Assembly: GCA_017455525.1 (NCBI GenBank)
Contig: JAFTAP010000085.1
Span: forward strand, 1 to 46,181
Length of the DNA stretch: 46,181 bases
Direction: 5' to 3'
Origin: Lachnospiraceae bacterium
GTDB lineage: Bacteria; Bacillota; Clostridia; Lachnospirales; Lachnospiraceae
Notes under the pieces: generated by a model
Database searches by the model: none
Told to the model about the DNA's origin: nothing
What the model saw: only the letters and a program-made list of their open reading frames with translations
Position numbers and translations under genes: made by a program
Shown: in pieces, positions 36,443 to 44,270 of the stretch
Position numbering within the stretch: position 1 is the first letter of the stretch
Layout of the letters: each line of letters opens with the position of its first letter

Positions 36443-36485
36443 ACGCGCAGCAGAAAACTGGATTTACGCAATTTCTGCTACGCGT
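36443..36485. repeat. 14-base-arm inverted repeat
   Basis: ACGCGCAGCAGAAA (36443-36456) and TTTCTGCTACGCGT (36472-36485) pair with one mismatch around a 15-base loop. There is a run of A before it on the plus strand, so on the minus strand it is followed by TATTTTTTTGGGG and could terminate leftward transcription. Confidence 0.65.
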
Positions 36486-36750
36486 TCATTCGGGATTTTA
36501 GCACTATGCAAAACAAATTTCAAATGAAAATTACTATATTTAGTGCTTATTTATGAAAAAACTCATCCACAACCTATCAACCGGATTTCAACTTGCTATT
36601 AACGGGGTTATGAACAGCTTTTCAACAAAATAAGCTTTTGATATCGAGTGCTATTATTTGCTGCACCACAAGATATTCCGTCTCAATTTTAATCAAAATA
36701 CAACGGCATGTGTTATTTTTGTTATCAACGGGGGCTTCTAGCCTTTTCAG

Positions 36751-36856
36751 TTTTGCAACAAATCCTGCATCGCATTAACATAAAGTCTTACAAAATTATT
36801 ACGTTTTGCCGTAAATCTTGCATTTGCACAGTTTCAAGCTTGCAAAAATCCTGCAT
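36751..36856. repeat. three degenerate direct repeats of about 20 bases
   Basis: TTTTGCAACAAATCCTGCAT (36751-36770), TTTTGCCGTAAATCTTGCAT (36804-36823) and a third ending AAAAATCCTGCAT (36838-36856) share the core TTGC..AAATCyTGCAT. The first two match at 16 of 20 bases. Spacing is 53 and 33 bases. Confidence 0.55.
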
Positions 36857-36986
36857 GATTTATGTAATGTGCAAATTCAACATCTAGTATGTCGCATAAC
36901 ATCTGTTTTATATGCATTCTGCTTATCAAACCACTATCTACGGCATTAAAGACACCCCAAAATCTCTTTTTTTCTGTAATACGCAT
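36834..36986 (-). CDS. possible 50-residue protein, low confidence
   Basis: An ATG-to-TGA frame of 50 codons encodes a protein-like, mixed sequence beginning MRITEKKRFWGVFNAVDSG and containing CDILDVEFAHYINHAG. It is the longest sensible frame found by eye in the gene-poor region and lies about 170 bases downstream of the palindrome-linked TATAAT. There is no ribosome binding site before the ATG, and the third direct repeat overlaps its end. It may be a gene remnant or chance. Confidence 0.2.
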   Translation of the reverse strand: MRITEKKRFWGVFNAVDSGLISRMHIKQMLCDILDVEFAHYINHAGFLQA

Positions 36987-37162
36987 ATTTTCGTTATAAT
37001 TTGTACCGGTTATTTAGCCGTTTTCTCAGGATTTTCCTATAAATTTTAATATACATCCTTAAATTTTTATTTAATTTACTGTAATTTTTAAATTTACTAT
37101 CCTATTTATTGTACAATTATTTTTTCAACATAACATTAATTTTAAAATAAAGAAATTTTATC

Positions 37163-37188
37163 ATTATATTGTCCGATATATCGGACAA
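37163..37188 (-). promoter_or_regulatory. perfect 20-bp palindrome abutting a TATAAT box
   Basis: TTGTCCGATATATCGGACAA (37188-37169) is a perfect palindrome. On the minus strand it is followed at once by TATAATG (37168-37162). It fills the -13 to -32 spacer/-35 zone of a leftward promoter, the expected place for a dimeric repressor. No gene follows within 1 kb, and the nearest upstream gene ends at a terminator. Confidence 0.65.
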
Positions 37189-37217
37189 CTAATATGCTTA
37201 TTCCCATAAAACAATGC

Positions 37218-37258
37218 AAAAAAGATGGCATCTGCTCTTCTGCATGCCAGATGCCATC
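37218..37258 (-). terminator. rho-independent terminator after rubredoxin
   Basis: Perfect 10-base arms GATGGCATCT (37258-37249 on the minus strand) and AGATGCCATC (37233-37224) are followed by TTTTTT (37223-37218). It closes the flavodiiron/rubredoxin transcript. Confidence 0.9.
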
Positions 37259-37285
37259 CTTTCACATTCAATTATATGTCCTTTA

Positions 37286-37444
37286 TCAATCCGCTTTCTC
37301 GAACATGTCCTTGCTTAATCCGCATATAGGGCACTTCCAGTCGTCCGGAAGGTCTTCAAAAGCTGTCCCCGGAGCGATGCCGCTGTCAGGATCGCCCTCA
37401 GCAGGATCATAGACATACCCGCACGGGCACTTATACTTATCCAT
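37286..37444 (-). CDS. rubredoxin with a CxC first knuckle
   Basis: A 52-residue protein with the rubredoxin plan: [18 protein letters not shown], then [14 protein letters not shown]. It carries one electron at a Cys4 iron and normally reduces the flavodiiron protein encoded just upstream. The first metal knuckle reads KCPCGY (C6-P-C8), one residue shorter than the usual CxxCG; the second (C38-P-I-C41) is normal. GGAGGATAGGAG precedes the ATG, and a terminator follows the stop. Confidence 0.93.
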   Translation of the reverse strand: MDKYKCPCGYVYDPAEGDPDSGIAPGTAFEDLPDDWKCPICGLSKDMFEKAD

Positions 37445-37482
37445 CTCCTATCCTCCTTTCCTTGTATGCTCTCACTATAACA

Positions 37483-38655
37483 TTACTTCCTCATAGCCTC
37501 AGCCAGAGCCTTAAATCCCGCATCATTCTCAGGCTTCCTTGTAGAGCGTATCGTAATCACAGGTTCAACGATTTCTATATTCTTCATCCCCTCAAGGTAC
37601 TCCCTCATCTTCTTTGCTGCCTGCGGAGACCATGAGCCATTCTCAATGATCCCAACCTTCCTGTTCTGATAATTCTTTATCTTAAGATGGTGCAGAAGAT
37701 CGTTCATGGGCGGGAATATCTCCAGATCATACGTTGCGGAAGCAAAGATTATCCTGTCATACAGGAAGCACTGCTCCACCGCCTCGGACACGTCCTCACG
37801 GGTTAGATCCATAGTAATAACATTCTCCCCCATATCTTCAAGCTCTTTCGCGAACTGCAGCACGGCTTTTTTCGTATTGCCGTGGATAGATGCATAAGGA
37901 ATGAATATCCCTTCATTAGGAGCCTCGTAGCTGCTCCATTTATCATAAGTTTTCACGACAAACTCTATATCATCCTTATGCACTGGTCCATGCAGCGGCG
38001 CAATAAAGGCTATATCAAGCCCGGATGCCTTCTTAAGCAATGCCTGTACCTGCGCGCCGTACTTTCCGACTATATTAAAGTAATAATGACTAGCATCCGC
38101 TATCCATTCCTCATCATTCTCCAAAGCCCCGAAGGTACCAAAGGCATCGGCCGAGAATAAGACCTTCTCGCTCTCCTCGTAAGTCACCATGACCTCAGGC
38201 CAGTGAACCATAGGAGCCATTATAAAACGTAAAGTATGTGAACCAAGCGACAGCGTATCATTCTCCTTTACCGCCTTAAACCTGTCCTGCATATCGCTCA
38301 TGAAAAACTGCGAGATAAGCTTACCCACGGTTCCGCTACCGATAAGCTCCATATCAGGATACAGCTGTGCAAGCTTTTCTATATTTGCCGCATGGTCAGG
38401 CTCCATATGCTGTATGATAAGATAAGAAGGCTTCTTATCTCCAAGCGCCTCCTTTAAGTTAGCGAAGTAAGCATCCGTTCCCCTTGCGTCTACGGTATCC
38501 ATTATCGCTATCTTGTCATCAAGGATAACATACGAATTATAAGATATCCCCTCCGTAGGATACTGGCTCTCGAAGATCTCAAGCTCCGTATCATCAAATC
38601 CGACATACCTTATGCTGTCAGATATCTTCATCCCCTCCCTTTCCTTTTCTGTCAT
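37483..38655 (-). CDS. flavodiiron protein (A-type flavoprotein, oxygen/NO reductase)
   Basis: A 390-residue protein with an N-terminal metallo-lactamase-like diiron domain (QHMEPDHA gives HxExDH; H in MVHWPEVM; D in SADAFG; H in LHGPVHKD). A C-terminal flavodoxin domain follows (IPYASIHGNTKKAV as the FMN loop). It reduces O2 to water or NO to N2O in anaerobes, using rubredoxin electrons. GGAGGGG lies 9 bases before ATG 38655; ATG 38631, where the usual family start MKISDSIRYVG begins, is an alternative with poorer spacing. It follows the MscS gene directly. Confidence 0.94.
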   Translation of the reverse strand: MTEKEREGMKISDSIRYVGFDDTELEIFESQYPTEGISYNSYVILDDKIAIMDTVDARGTDAYFANLKEALGDKKPSYLIIQHMEPDHAANIEKLAQLYPDMELIGSGTVGKLISQFFMSDMQDRFKAVKENDTLSLGSHTLRFIMAPMVHWPEVMVTYEESEKVLFSADAFGTFGALENDEEWIADASHYYFNIVGKYGAQVQALLKKASGLDIAFIAPLHGPVHKDDIEFVVKTYDKWSSYEAPNEGIFIPYASIHGNTKKAVLQFAKELEDMGENVITMDLTREDVSEAVEQCFLYDRIIFASATYDLEIFPPMNDLLHHLKIKNYQNRKVGIIENGSWSPQAAKKMREYLEGMKNIEIVEPVITIRSTRKPENDAGFKALAEAMRK

Positions 38656-38657
38656 AT

Positions 38658-39572
38658 TTAATCACCCCTCCTCTGTATCATGTCCGATCCGCCATTGCCA
38701 TGTAAAACCACATTCGTATACGAATAAGGTATCTCGATGCCTGCCTCATTAAGAGCATTGAAGACCCTGGTATTTATGTCGTCCTTTACCAACTCGCTTG
38801 CGCTGGTCTCCTCGTAATATACCGTTACATTCATCACCAGAGAGCTATCAGCCATCTCCATGAAATACACAGATCCGTATCCCATGCTTCCGTCCTTCAT
38901 TTTTTTACCCTTGACAGAGTACGGGCTGGCCTCTATGGCCTCTGCTATGACCTTTTTTGCCAGTGATATGTCTGTATCATAGCTGACCTGGAATTTGAAT
39001 AACGCAGACCTTGCTGCTTCTCCCAGACTGTAATTTAAGATAGTCATGCTGTTTATCCTGCTGTTAGGCACTACCATCCTGAGAGTATCTATACGAATGA
39101 TCAAAACATGTCTCATGGTGATATTTTCTATTATTCCTACGGTTCCATCCTCCAGCTCTACCCTGTCCCCTATATCAAATGGTTTATAGACGCTTATCAG
39201 GAAACCCGACAGCACATCTTTTATCACATCCTGTGCCGCAAAACCAACAACCGCCGTAAGTACGGCGGCGCTGCCAAGTATAGATTTTCCTATGCTGTCT
39301 CCTGCAAGAGGGATTATAATAATAACGCCCACTATTGCTATGTTTATGACACGTTCCAGGAATTGAAGATGTATTTTCTTCCCTCGCCTTTTTTCGATGT
39401 GCTCAAATAGTCTCTTATTTGCCCTTTGCGCAACATATACGACAGCAACGAGAAAAGACAGATAAAGTACAGTAGACAGAGCATTAATAAGAAATCTGAT
39501 TAAATGTCCAAACGGATGTCCCTCTATAAAGCTCTCCACATCCTTCGGCAGAATATCAAACAGAAACCTCAA
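38658..39572 (-). CDS. small-conductance mechanosensitive channel, MscS family
   Basis: A 304-residue membrane protein with three or four N-terminal segments, the pore-lining helix region rich in Gly/Ala (SILGSAAVLTAVVGFAAQD), and the family beta domain. The beta-domain signature is KPFDIGDRVELEDGTVGIIENI, here split by short spacing, with VPNSRI following. It opens under membrane tension to release solutes in hypo-osmotic shock. Its ATG overlaps the DctP gene stop by 4 bases, so both are probably translated together. Confidence 0.94.
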   Translation of the reverse strand: MRFLFDILPKDVESFIEGHPFGHLIRFLINALSTVLYLSFLVAVVYVAQRANKRLFEHIEKRRGKKIHLQFLERVINIAIVGVIIIIPLAGDSIGKSILGSAAVLTAVVGFAAQDVIKDVLSGFLISVYKPFDIGDRVELEDGTVGIIENITMRHVLIIRIDTLRMVVPNSRINSMTILNYSLGEAARSALFKFQVSYDTDISLAKKVIAEAIEASPYSVKGKKMKDGSMGYGSVYFMEMADSSLVMNVTVYYEETSASELVKDDINTRVFNALNEAGIEIPYSYTNVVLHGNGGSDMIQRRGD

Positions 39573-40573
39573 TGCTCTGCTCTCCAGGCTTCCATTTTAT
39601 TATATAGGTCGCCATAAATAGATGCATTCTCCGCAAGCACGGATTCCGTAGCCGATGCGAAGGGAGCAAGCTCAGGCTCATTTATCTGCATGCCCGCATC
39701 CTTCAGAGATCCTATGAGCTCCTCCGTCTGTCTCCTGTTATTCTCCCTGTCCGACTCAGCAGATGACAGCGCCGCCTGTCTTATTATCTCCTGCTGACCG
39801 GGACTCAGCTTATTCCACATCGACTCGGATATGGTGAAGCACATCCCCGAATAGATATGATTCGTAACCGAGAGATAATCCTGTACCTCGTACAGCTTAT
39901 TATTGTAGATCACGGGTATCGGGTTCTCCTGAGCGTCATAGGTTCCCTGCCTCAATGCAGGATAAAGCTCGGAGAATGAAAGCGGCTGCGGATTGGCTCC
40001 AAGAGCCGTCATGGTAGCCATTATTATAGGATTCTCAGGTGTCCTTATCACAAGGCCCTGCATATCATCAGGCGTCTCTATTGGATGCTTAGAGTTCGTC
40101 ACGCATCTGAAGCCATTGCAGTAGTGAGCAAGGACATGCATATTATTCTTAACTAACAGTGCCTCTGCCTCTGCCTCCACCTCGCTGTCCATGAAAGCCC
40201 ACGCAGTATCGAAATCATCAAATAAGAACGGAAGAGCCGATATGCCCATCTTCGGCTCGTAGGTCGCAAAATTTGAAGCATCGGTAATTACGATATCCAC
40301 CTTCTTTGAATCGGTAGCAAGGGCGTCAATCAGTGCCGCATCCCCACCAAGCTGTCCCGATGGATAAACAACAGCAGTTATCGTTCCTCCCGTCTTCTCG
40401 GCTATCTCATCCGCAAACTGCTGTGCGGCAATATTCCTTGGATCCGATTCGCCTGTGGATACGCCGATCTTCAAAACGATATCCTCTGCCGTACCTGATA
40501 CAGTACCGCCACAGCCTGCTAGCAGGCAAGCTGACACAGTCATGACCATGATCAATGAAACCAGTTTTTTCAT
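39569..40573 (-). CDS. TRAP transporter solute-binding lipoprotein (DctP family), orphan
   Basis: A 334-residue protein with a lipoprotein signal (ACLLAGCGG, Cys at about 20) and a DctP domain. Visible DctP hallmarks are the carboxylate-binding Arg in MQGLVIRTPENP and the segment RQGTYDAQENPIPVI. A longer frame to 40669 is open, but ATG 40573 is chosen because AGGAGA sits 8 bases before it and the signal peptide starts there. Neither DctQ nor DctM membrane subunits are adjacent. Instead it lies between c-di-GMP genes and MscS, so a sensing role or remote partners are likely. Confidence 0.92.
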   Translation of the reverse strand: MKKLVSLIMVMTVSACLLAGCGGTVSGTAEDIVLKIGVSTGESDPRNIAAQQFADEIAEKTGGTITAVVYPSGQLGGDAALIDALATDSKKVDIVITDASNFATYEPKMGISALPFLFDDFDTAWAFMDSEVEAEAEALLVKNNMHVLAHYCNGFRCVTNSKHPIETPDDMQGLVIRTPENPIIMATMTALGANPQPLSFSELYPALRQGTYDAQENPIPVIYNNKLYEVQDYLSVTNHIYSGMCFTISESMWNKLSPGQQEIIRQAALSSAESDRENNRRQTEELIGSLKDAGMQINEPELAPFASATESVLAENASIYGDLYNKMEAWRAEH

Positions 40574-40619
40574 AATAATATCTCCTGTTACGTTACAAGC
40601 ACTACAACAGCAATATTTA

Positions 40620-41276
40620 TCAGTCCCTAAAATTCTCGTCTCCGAGTCTTTCCATTCTCTTATGCACATCCTCCATACAGGCAGCGATCCGCTTCGTAGG
40701 TATAGAGCAGAATATCTTCACAAGCTCCTCGTCAAGCTGCGTCCCCGCAACGAGCCTTAGCTCCGCCGTCGCTTCTTCATAATCATAGGACGGCTTATAG
40801 GACCTCGCCATAGTTATGGCAGAATATGTATCCGCGACCGCCATTATCCTCGACGCAAGCGGTATCTGATCGCCTGTCAGCTTATAATAACCACTGCCGT
40901 CAACCCTCTCATGATGATAAAGCACCCAGTCTGAAATCCTGTCAAAATACTTCACGGAACCTAATATCTTGACGCCGATCTCCGGATGACGCTTCATCAT
41001 AGCCCATTCATCGCCTTCAAGCTTCCCTGATTTCCCCAGTATGCGCCTTGAAACCCCAAGCTTTCCTATATCAAGCAGAAGAGAGGCATACTCTAAATCG
41101 TCCTTATTAACCTTACGCTTATAAGAAAAAGGAAGATGATCATATAAGAGCATGGTCAGATTATGTACATGAAGCGAATGACCGTCCAGATTAGAATCAC
41201 CCGCTTCTATTACCCCAATCAGCATTTCGATGATCTCTATGGATCTCTTTCTTGATCTCGAAAGCCTATACAGCAT
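40620..41276 (-). CDS. HD-GYP-like protein with altered HD motif
   Basis: A 218-residue cytosolic protein with the HD-GYP layout: H36, then LLLDIGKLG at 66-74, H97 in KRHPEIG, HH at 121-122, DGSGYY at 126-131 and the Asp in VADTYSA. HD-GYP proteins hydrolyse c-di-GMP at a metal centre. Here the first residue of the HD doublet is Leu68 (codon CTT) where His (CAT) is expected, and GYP reads GYY, so activity may be lost or changed. Its start overlaps the GGDEF gene's stop by 11 bases, suggesting the two are partners. Confidence 0.85.
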   Translation of the reverse strand: MLYRLSRSRKRSIEIIEMLIGVIEAGDSNLDGHSLHVHNLTMLLYDHLPFSYKRKVNKDDLEYASLLLDIGKLGVSRRILGKSGKLEGDEWAMMKRHPEIGVKILGSVKYFDRISDWVLYHHERVDGSGYYKLTGDQIPLASRIMAVADTYSAITMARSYKPSYDYEEATAELRLVAGTQLDEELVKIFCSIPTKRIAACMEDVHKRMERLGDENFRD

Positions 41277-42450
41277 CAGTATCTCCCGTCTTCTCTAAAT
41301 TCTCATAAAACCGTATCTGGTTCTTGCCCGAGCGCTTTGATTCATATAGTGCCGCATCCGCCCGGTTATATGCGTCATCCATGTCTCTGTCATTAGAGCC
41401 TATCTCCGTCACGCCGAAGGATGCATGTATCCCATGCAAGTTCTCAAACTCGACAGCATTCAGCGAATCCAACATCTTCTGTAAGAGCTCTACCACTTCC
41501 TCTCTGCCGCTGGTTCCCCTGAGCAAGGTAATAAACTCGTCTCCGCCGAGCCTGCCCGCAAAGCTTAGCTTATCGGGTATCGCCCTCTCCGTGAAAGACC
41601 ATTTCTCTGACAGATCAACGCCCAGCGTGTCAGTTATAGTGTTACCCGCTATCTGTATCGCTTTATCTCCCATCTGATGCCCGAGCTTGTCATTTATCTG
41701 CTTGAAGCTGTCGAGATCAAGCAGGCAGATGGCGATATACTCGTCATCATGCGGAGACCTTAATACCTCTCCCGCCATTGAGAAGAATCGTCCGCGGTTC
41801 AGCAAGGACGTAAGAGCATCGAAACTTGACTTGACCTCAAGCTCACGCTGTATCTGGACATTATTCTGATAGGTTACATACTGACGCATTCTTGCCCTCT
41901 GGAACGTATAATGCAGCACGAGAGCCAGCGACAGGAAAATGATTATATTATAGAGATCCTGATATGCTATGGATTCGGGCTTATTCTTAAAAGAAGTAAA
42001 TATGAAGATAACGCTGTAAAGCAGGAGCATTAACGTCATCTTCGTCATAGTGTCTATGTAAGCAAGCGCCACGAGCACCACAAGCACGAGATACATCGTA
42101 GCCGCGAGATACGGCTGACCGATGGATACGACTATGCTGTAGGACATAAGCACGAGGATGCTGAGATACACAAGAAAGAATGCAAACGGCTTCTCCATTT
42201 GGCTCCTTAATGCGATGATCGCTATCTCAAAAGCCACGGCGATTCCAAGAAAGATCGCATAATTCCCCATCTTAAGCCGGTTAAGCCCGAAGATATTGAA
42301 ATAAGAGCAGATGACAAAGAACACGTTTATCGAGATGAACCACACATTAAGTATATGCATGTGCCTGAAATTCGTCGTGCGGATCAGGCTCATGCAGTCA
42401 GAGTGAGTGTCCCTGTCATATCCGTAATAATTAAAGCTGCTAGTAGTCAT
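41266..42450 (-). CDS. membrane diguanylate cyclase (GGDEF)
   Basis: A 394-residue protein with six predicted membrane segments (about 33-51, 63-81, 88-108, 113-131, 137-153, 168-183), a short coiled linker and a GGDEF domain. The active-site motif RLGGDEF is intact at 300-306 and DLDSFKQINDKLGH is typical, so c-di-GMP synthesis is expected. No RxxD inhibitory site is seen ahead of the motif. GGGGAG lies 5 bases before the ATG and a hairpin sits immediately before that. The HD-GYP-like gene follows with overlap. Confidence 0.94.
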   Translation of the reverse strand: MTTSSFNYYGYDRDTHSDCMSLIRTTNFRHMHILNVWFISINVFFVICSYFNIFGLNRLKMGNYAIFLGIAVAFEIAIIALRSQMEKPFAFFLVYLSILVLMSYSIVVSIGQPYLAATMYLVLVVLVALAYIDTMTKMTLMLLLYSVIFIFTSFKNKPESIAYQDLYNIIIFLSLALVLHYTFQRARMRQYVTYQNNVQIQRELEVKSSFDALTSLLNRGRFFSMAGEVLRSPHDDEYIAICLLDLDSFKQINDKLGHQMGDKAIQIAGNTITDTLGVDLSEKWSFTERAIPDKLSFAGRLGGDEFITLLRGTSGREEVVELLQKMLDSLNAVEFENLHGIHASFGVTEIGSNDRDMDDAYNRADAALYESKRSGKNQIRFYENLEKTGDTDAV

Positions 42451-42460
42451 CTTACTCCCC

Positions 42461-42487
42461 TGTCTGACACATAGGTAAGGTCAGACA
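42461..42487. promoter_or_regulatory. hairpin adjoining the ribosome binding site of the GGDEF gene
   Basis: TGTCTGAC and GTCAGACA form a perfect 8-base stem with an 11-base loop. The structure ends at the base next to the GGGGAG ribosome binding site (42455-42460). It is a candidate operator or translation control element; it lacks the conserved parts of known c-di-GMP riboswitches. Confidence 0.5.
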
Positions 42488-42551
42488 TGAATAAATCAAA
42501 GTTAATTTAATAATTGTAACATAATTCATCCAAAAAACCTAATGCGCCATA

Positions 42552-44270
42552 TCACGCCATGCCACTCGCTATAGGCAGGAAGGGTGGATCAGATATAAGA
42601 GAAGTCGCCGTCTCAAAATCCACGGGCTTGCTGTAATAATAACCCTGCGCATAGGAGCAGCCGAAATCAAGCAGCGCCCTGCCCTGCTCCGCTGTCTCTA
42701 CGCCCTCTGCGATTACCGACATCTTAAGCCTATGCGCTATGCTTATAATGCTCTCAATAAGTATCTTCGCCTTGCTTTCATTCGTTATCTCATCCACGAA
42801 GCTCTTGTCTATCTTCACTACATCAGCGTCTATATTATGAATAAGTGAAAGCGAGGAATAGCCTGTCCCGAAATCATCTATAGAAATATGTATGCCCAGA
42901 TTCTTCAGCGTCTTCACATATTCTATGAGCCTGTCGTAATCCGACTCCTTCACGCTCTCCGTTATCTCTATCTCGACATCGCCCGAATCAAGACCGTTCT
43001 CCTGTATGACTGAGTATATCTTTTCCTCTATGTCAGGCACGTAAAGATTCTTCCTTGAGAAGTTAGAGGAAACCCTCGGCGGGGTAAGCCCCATCTCCTT
43101 CCACTTCTTTATAGCATGGCAGGTCTCGGAGAATATGGCCATATCAAGATCGTGAATGAGACCTTCCTTATCAAGCACAGGTATGAACTGATCGGGATAG
43201 ATAAAGCTGCCTTCATGTATCCATCGGCATAACGCCTCAAAGCCCACTAGCTTGCCTGTATTCATGTCAACCTTTGCCTGGAAGAACGGATGGAACTCGT
43301 GATTCTTGACGGCAGGCTTGAAAAGAGCGATTATCCTTCTGCTCTGCCCCATCATCTTCACAAGCTCGTCATCGAAAAGCACGACATTTTTCTTGAAGCG
43401 CGTCTTACCCATATTGCATGCCGCCGCAGCCTCGTTAAGTCTTGCTACGAAAGGTTCCGGAGTCTGTCCCGGCTGTACCTCGGACACGCCTATCCAGCAG
43501 TTCACCTTAAAGACCTGATTCGGGGCGCTCTCTAGATCAGCCAGCTTAACGCTGTGAAGCTTCTCTATCATCTCATCAAGATGTTCCTTCAAGATGAACA
43601 TGACGAAATTATCACCGCCGATCCTGCAACACGACTCACAGCTTCTGTCAACGAAATGAAGTACTTTCCTTGCGTACTGGGTTATAGCCTCATCACCGGC
43701 CTTTGCCCCCGCTGATTCATTTATATATTTGAAATTCCTGAGGTTCACGAAAAGGACGCATATATCCTCAGGCGCGACAGTCTTCGTAACCTCGTTGTAT
43801 CTCCTCGTAGTAAATACTATATTGGGTATGCCTGTGAGCGGATCTACGATCTCTGCGAAATCAAGCATCAGGCGCATATTCTTACGGCTGACAAGGATAT
43901 AAATAACATCTGCCATCATTTGATAGATTTCAAGGTCGAGGTCTTCCTTCTTCACTCCGACCGGAAATTCTATATATGCGTGAACATACTCGACACCCTC
44001 GTAGTAATAAGGATAGGTCATAGTAAGATCGGTCTCCTCACCGCTGTCGTAGAGCATGATCTTGCCATCCCTCTCCTCGTCAGCTATGACAAGCTGCCCC
44101 GTGGCGAGATTCCTGTATCTGTTCTCTCTCCCGAGCTCGATATCGTAGTACATCTTAGATACATTAAGCTTTCCGCATATCTCCTTATATGCGTCAGTGT
44201 CCAGACTTTCCGTAGACGCCTTATGCATCAGATCCTTCAATCCTTCTATCAACTTCCCTGTTTCCTGCAT
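42552..44270 (-). CDS. c-di-GMP phosphodiesterase with degenerate GGDEF plus EAL
   Basis: A 572-residue cytosolic protein. Residues 1 to about 135 form an N-terminal domain I do not recognise. Residues about 140-300 are a GGDEF domain with IGGDNF (218-222), so not a likely cyclase. Residues about 310-565 are an EAL domain with EALCRW (345-350), EITES (435-439), DDFGTGYS (465-472), KIDKSF and AEGVET, all intact, so c-di-GMP hydrolysis is expected. The degenerate GGDEF may bind GTP as an activator, as in similar proteins. It is 101 bases upstream of the membrane cyclase. Confidence 0.94.
   Translation of the reverse strand: MQETGKLIEGLKDLMHKASTESLDTDAYKEICGKLNVSKMYYDIELGRENRYRNLATGQLVIADEERDGKIMLYDSGEETDLTMTYPYYYEGVEYVHAYIEFPVGVKKEDLDLEIYQMMADVIYILVSRKNMRLMLDFAEIVDPLTGIPNIVFTTRRYNEVTKTVAPEDICVLFVNLRNFKYINESAGAKAGDEAITQYARKVLHFVDRSCESCCRIGGDNFVMFILKEHLDEMIEKLHSVKLADLESAPNQVFKVNCWIGVSEVQPGQTPEPFVARLNEAAAACNMGKTRFKKNVVLFDDELVKMMGQSRRIIALFKPAVKNHEFHPFFQAKVDMNTGKLVGFEALCRWIHEGSFIYPDQFIPVLDKEGLIHDLDMAIFSETCHAIKKWKEMGLTPPRVSSNFSRKNLYVPDIEEKIYSVIQENGLDSGDVEIEITESVKESDYDRLIEYVKTLKNLGIHISIDDFGTGYSSLSLIHNIDADVVKIDKSFVDEITNESKAKILIESIISIAHRLKMSVIAEGVETAEQGRALLDFGCSYAQGYYYSKPVDFETATSLISDPPFLPIASGMA

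Larger units (their letters stand above)
35976..37217. other. 1.2-kb AT-rich gene-poor region
   Basis: No convincing gene was found on either strand. The base composition becomes much more AT-rich than in the flanking genes, mainly beyond 36.5 kb. Contents, listed separately: an alcohol dehydrogenase promoter, dispersed repeat copy B, three strong hairpins, three degenerate direct repeats, one possible 50-residue reading frame, and a palindrome-plus-TATAAT site at the right end. A long-range inverted pair AGCACTA/TAGTGCT (36500-36506 and 36541-36547) is also present. Confidence 0.8.

Noticed and set aside
36563-36571. DnaA-box-like TCATCCACA in the AT-rich region, possible replication origin
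   Set aside because: Single imperfect site; no dnaA, dnaN, rep or parA gene nearby. Kept only as a remark beside the direct repeats.
37194-37412. 72-codon plus-strand frame over the terminator and rubredoxin
   Set aside because: It runs through the terminator stem and antisense to rubredoxin; shadow.
42451-42551. Possible c-di-GMP riboswitch before the GGDEF gene
   Set aside because: The leader is about 100 bases and lacks the conserved core and tetraloop-receptor sequences of known classes; only a simple hairpin is present.
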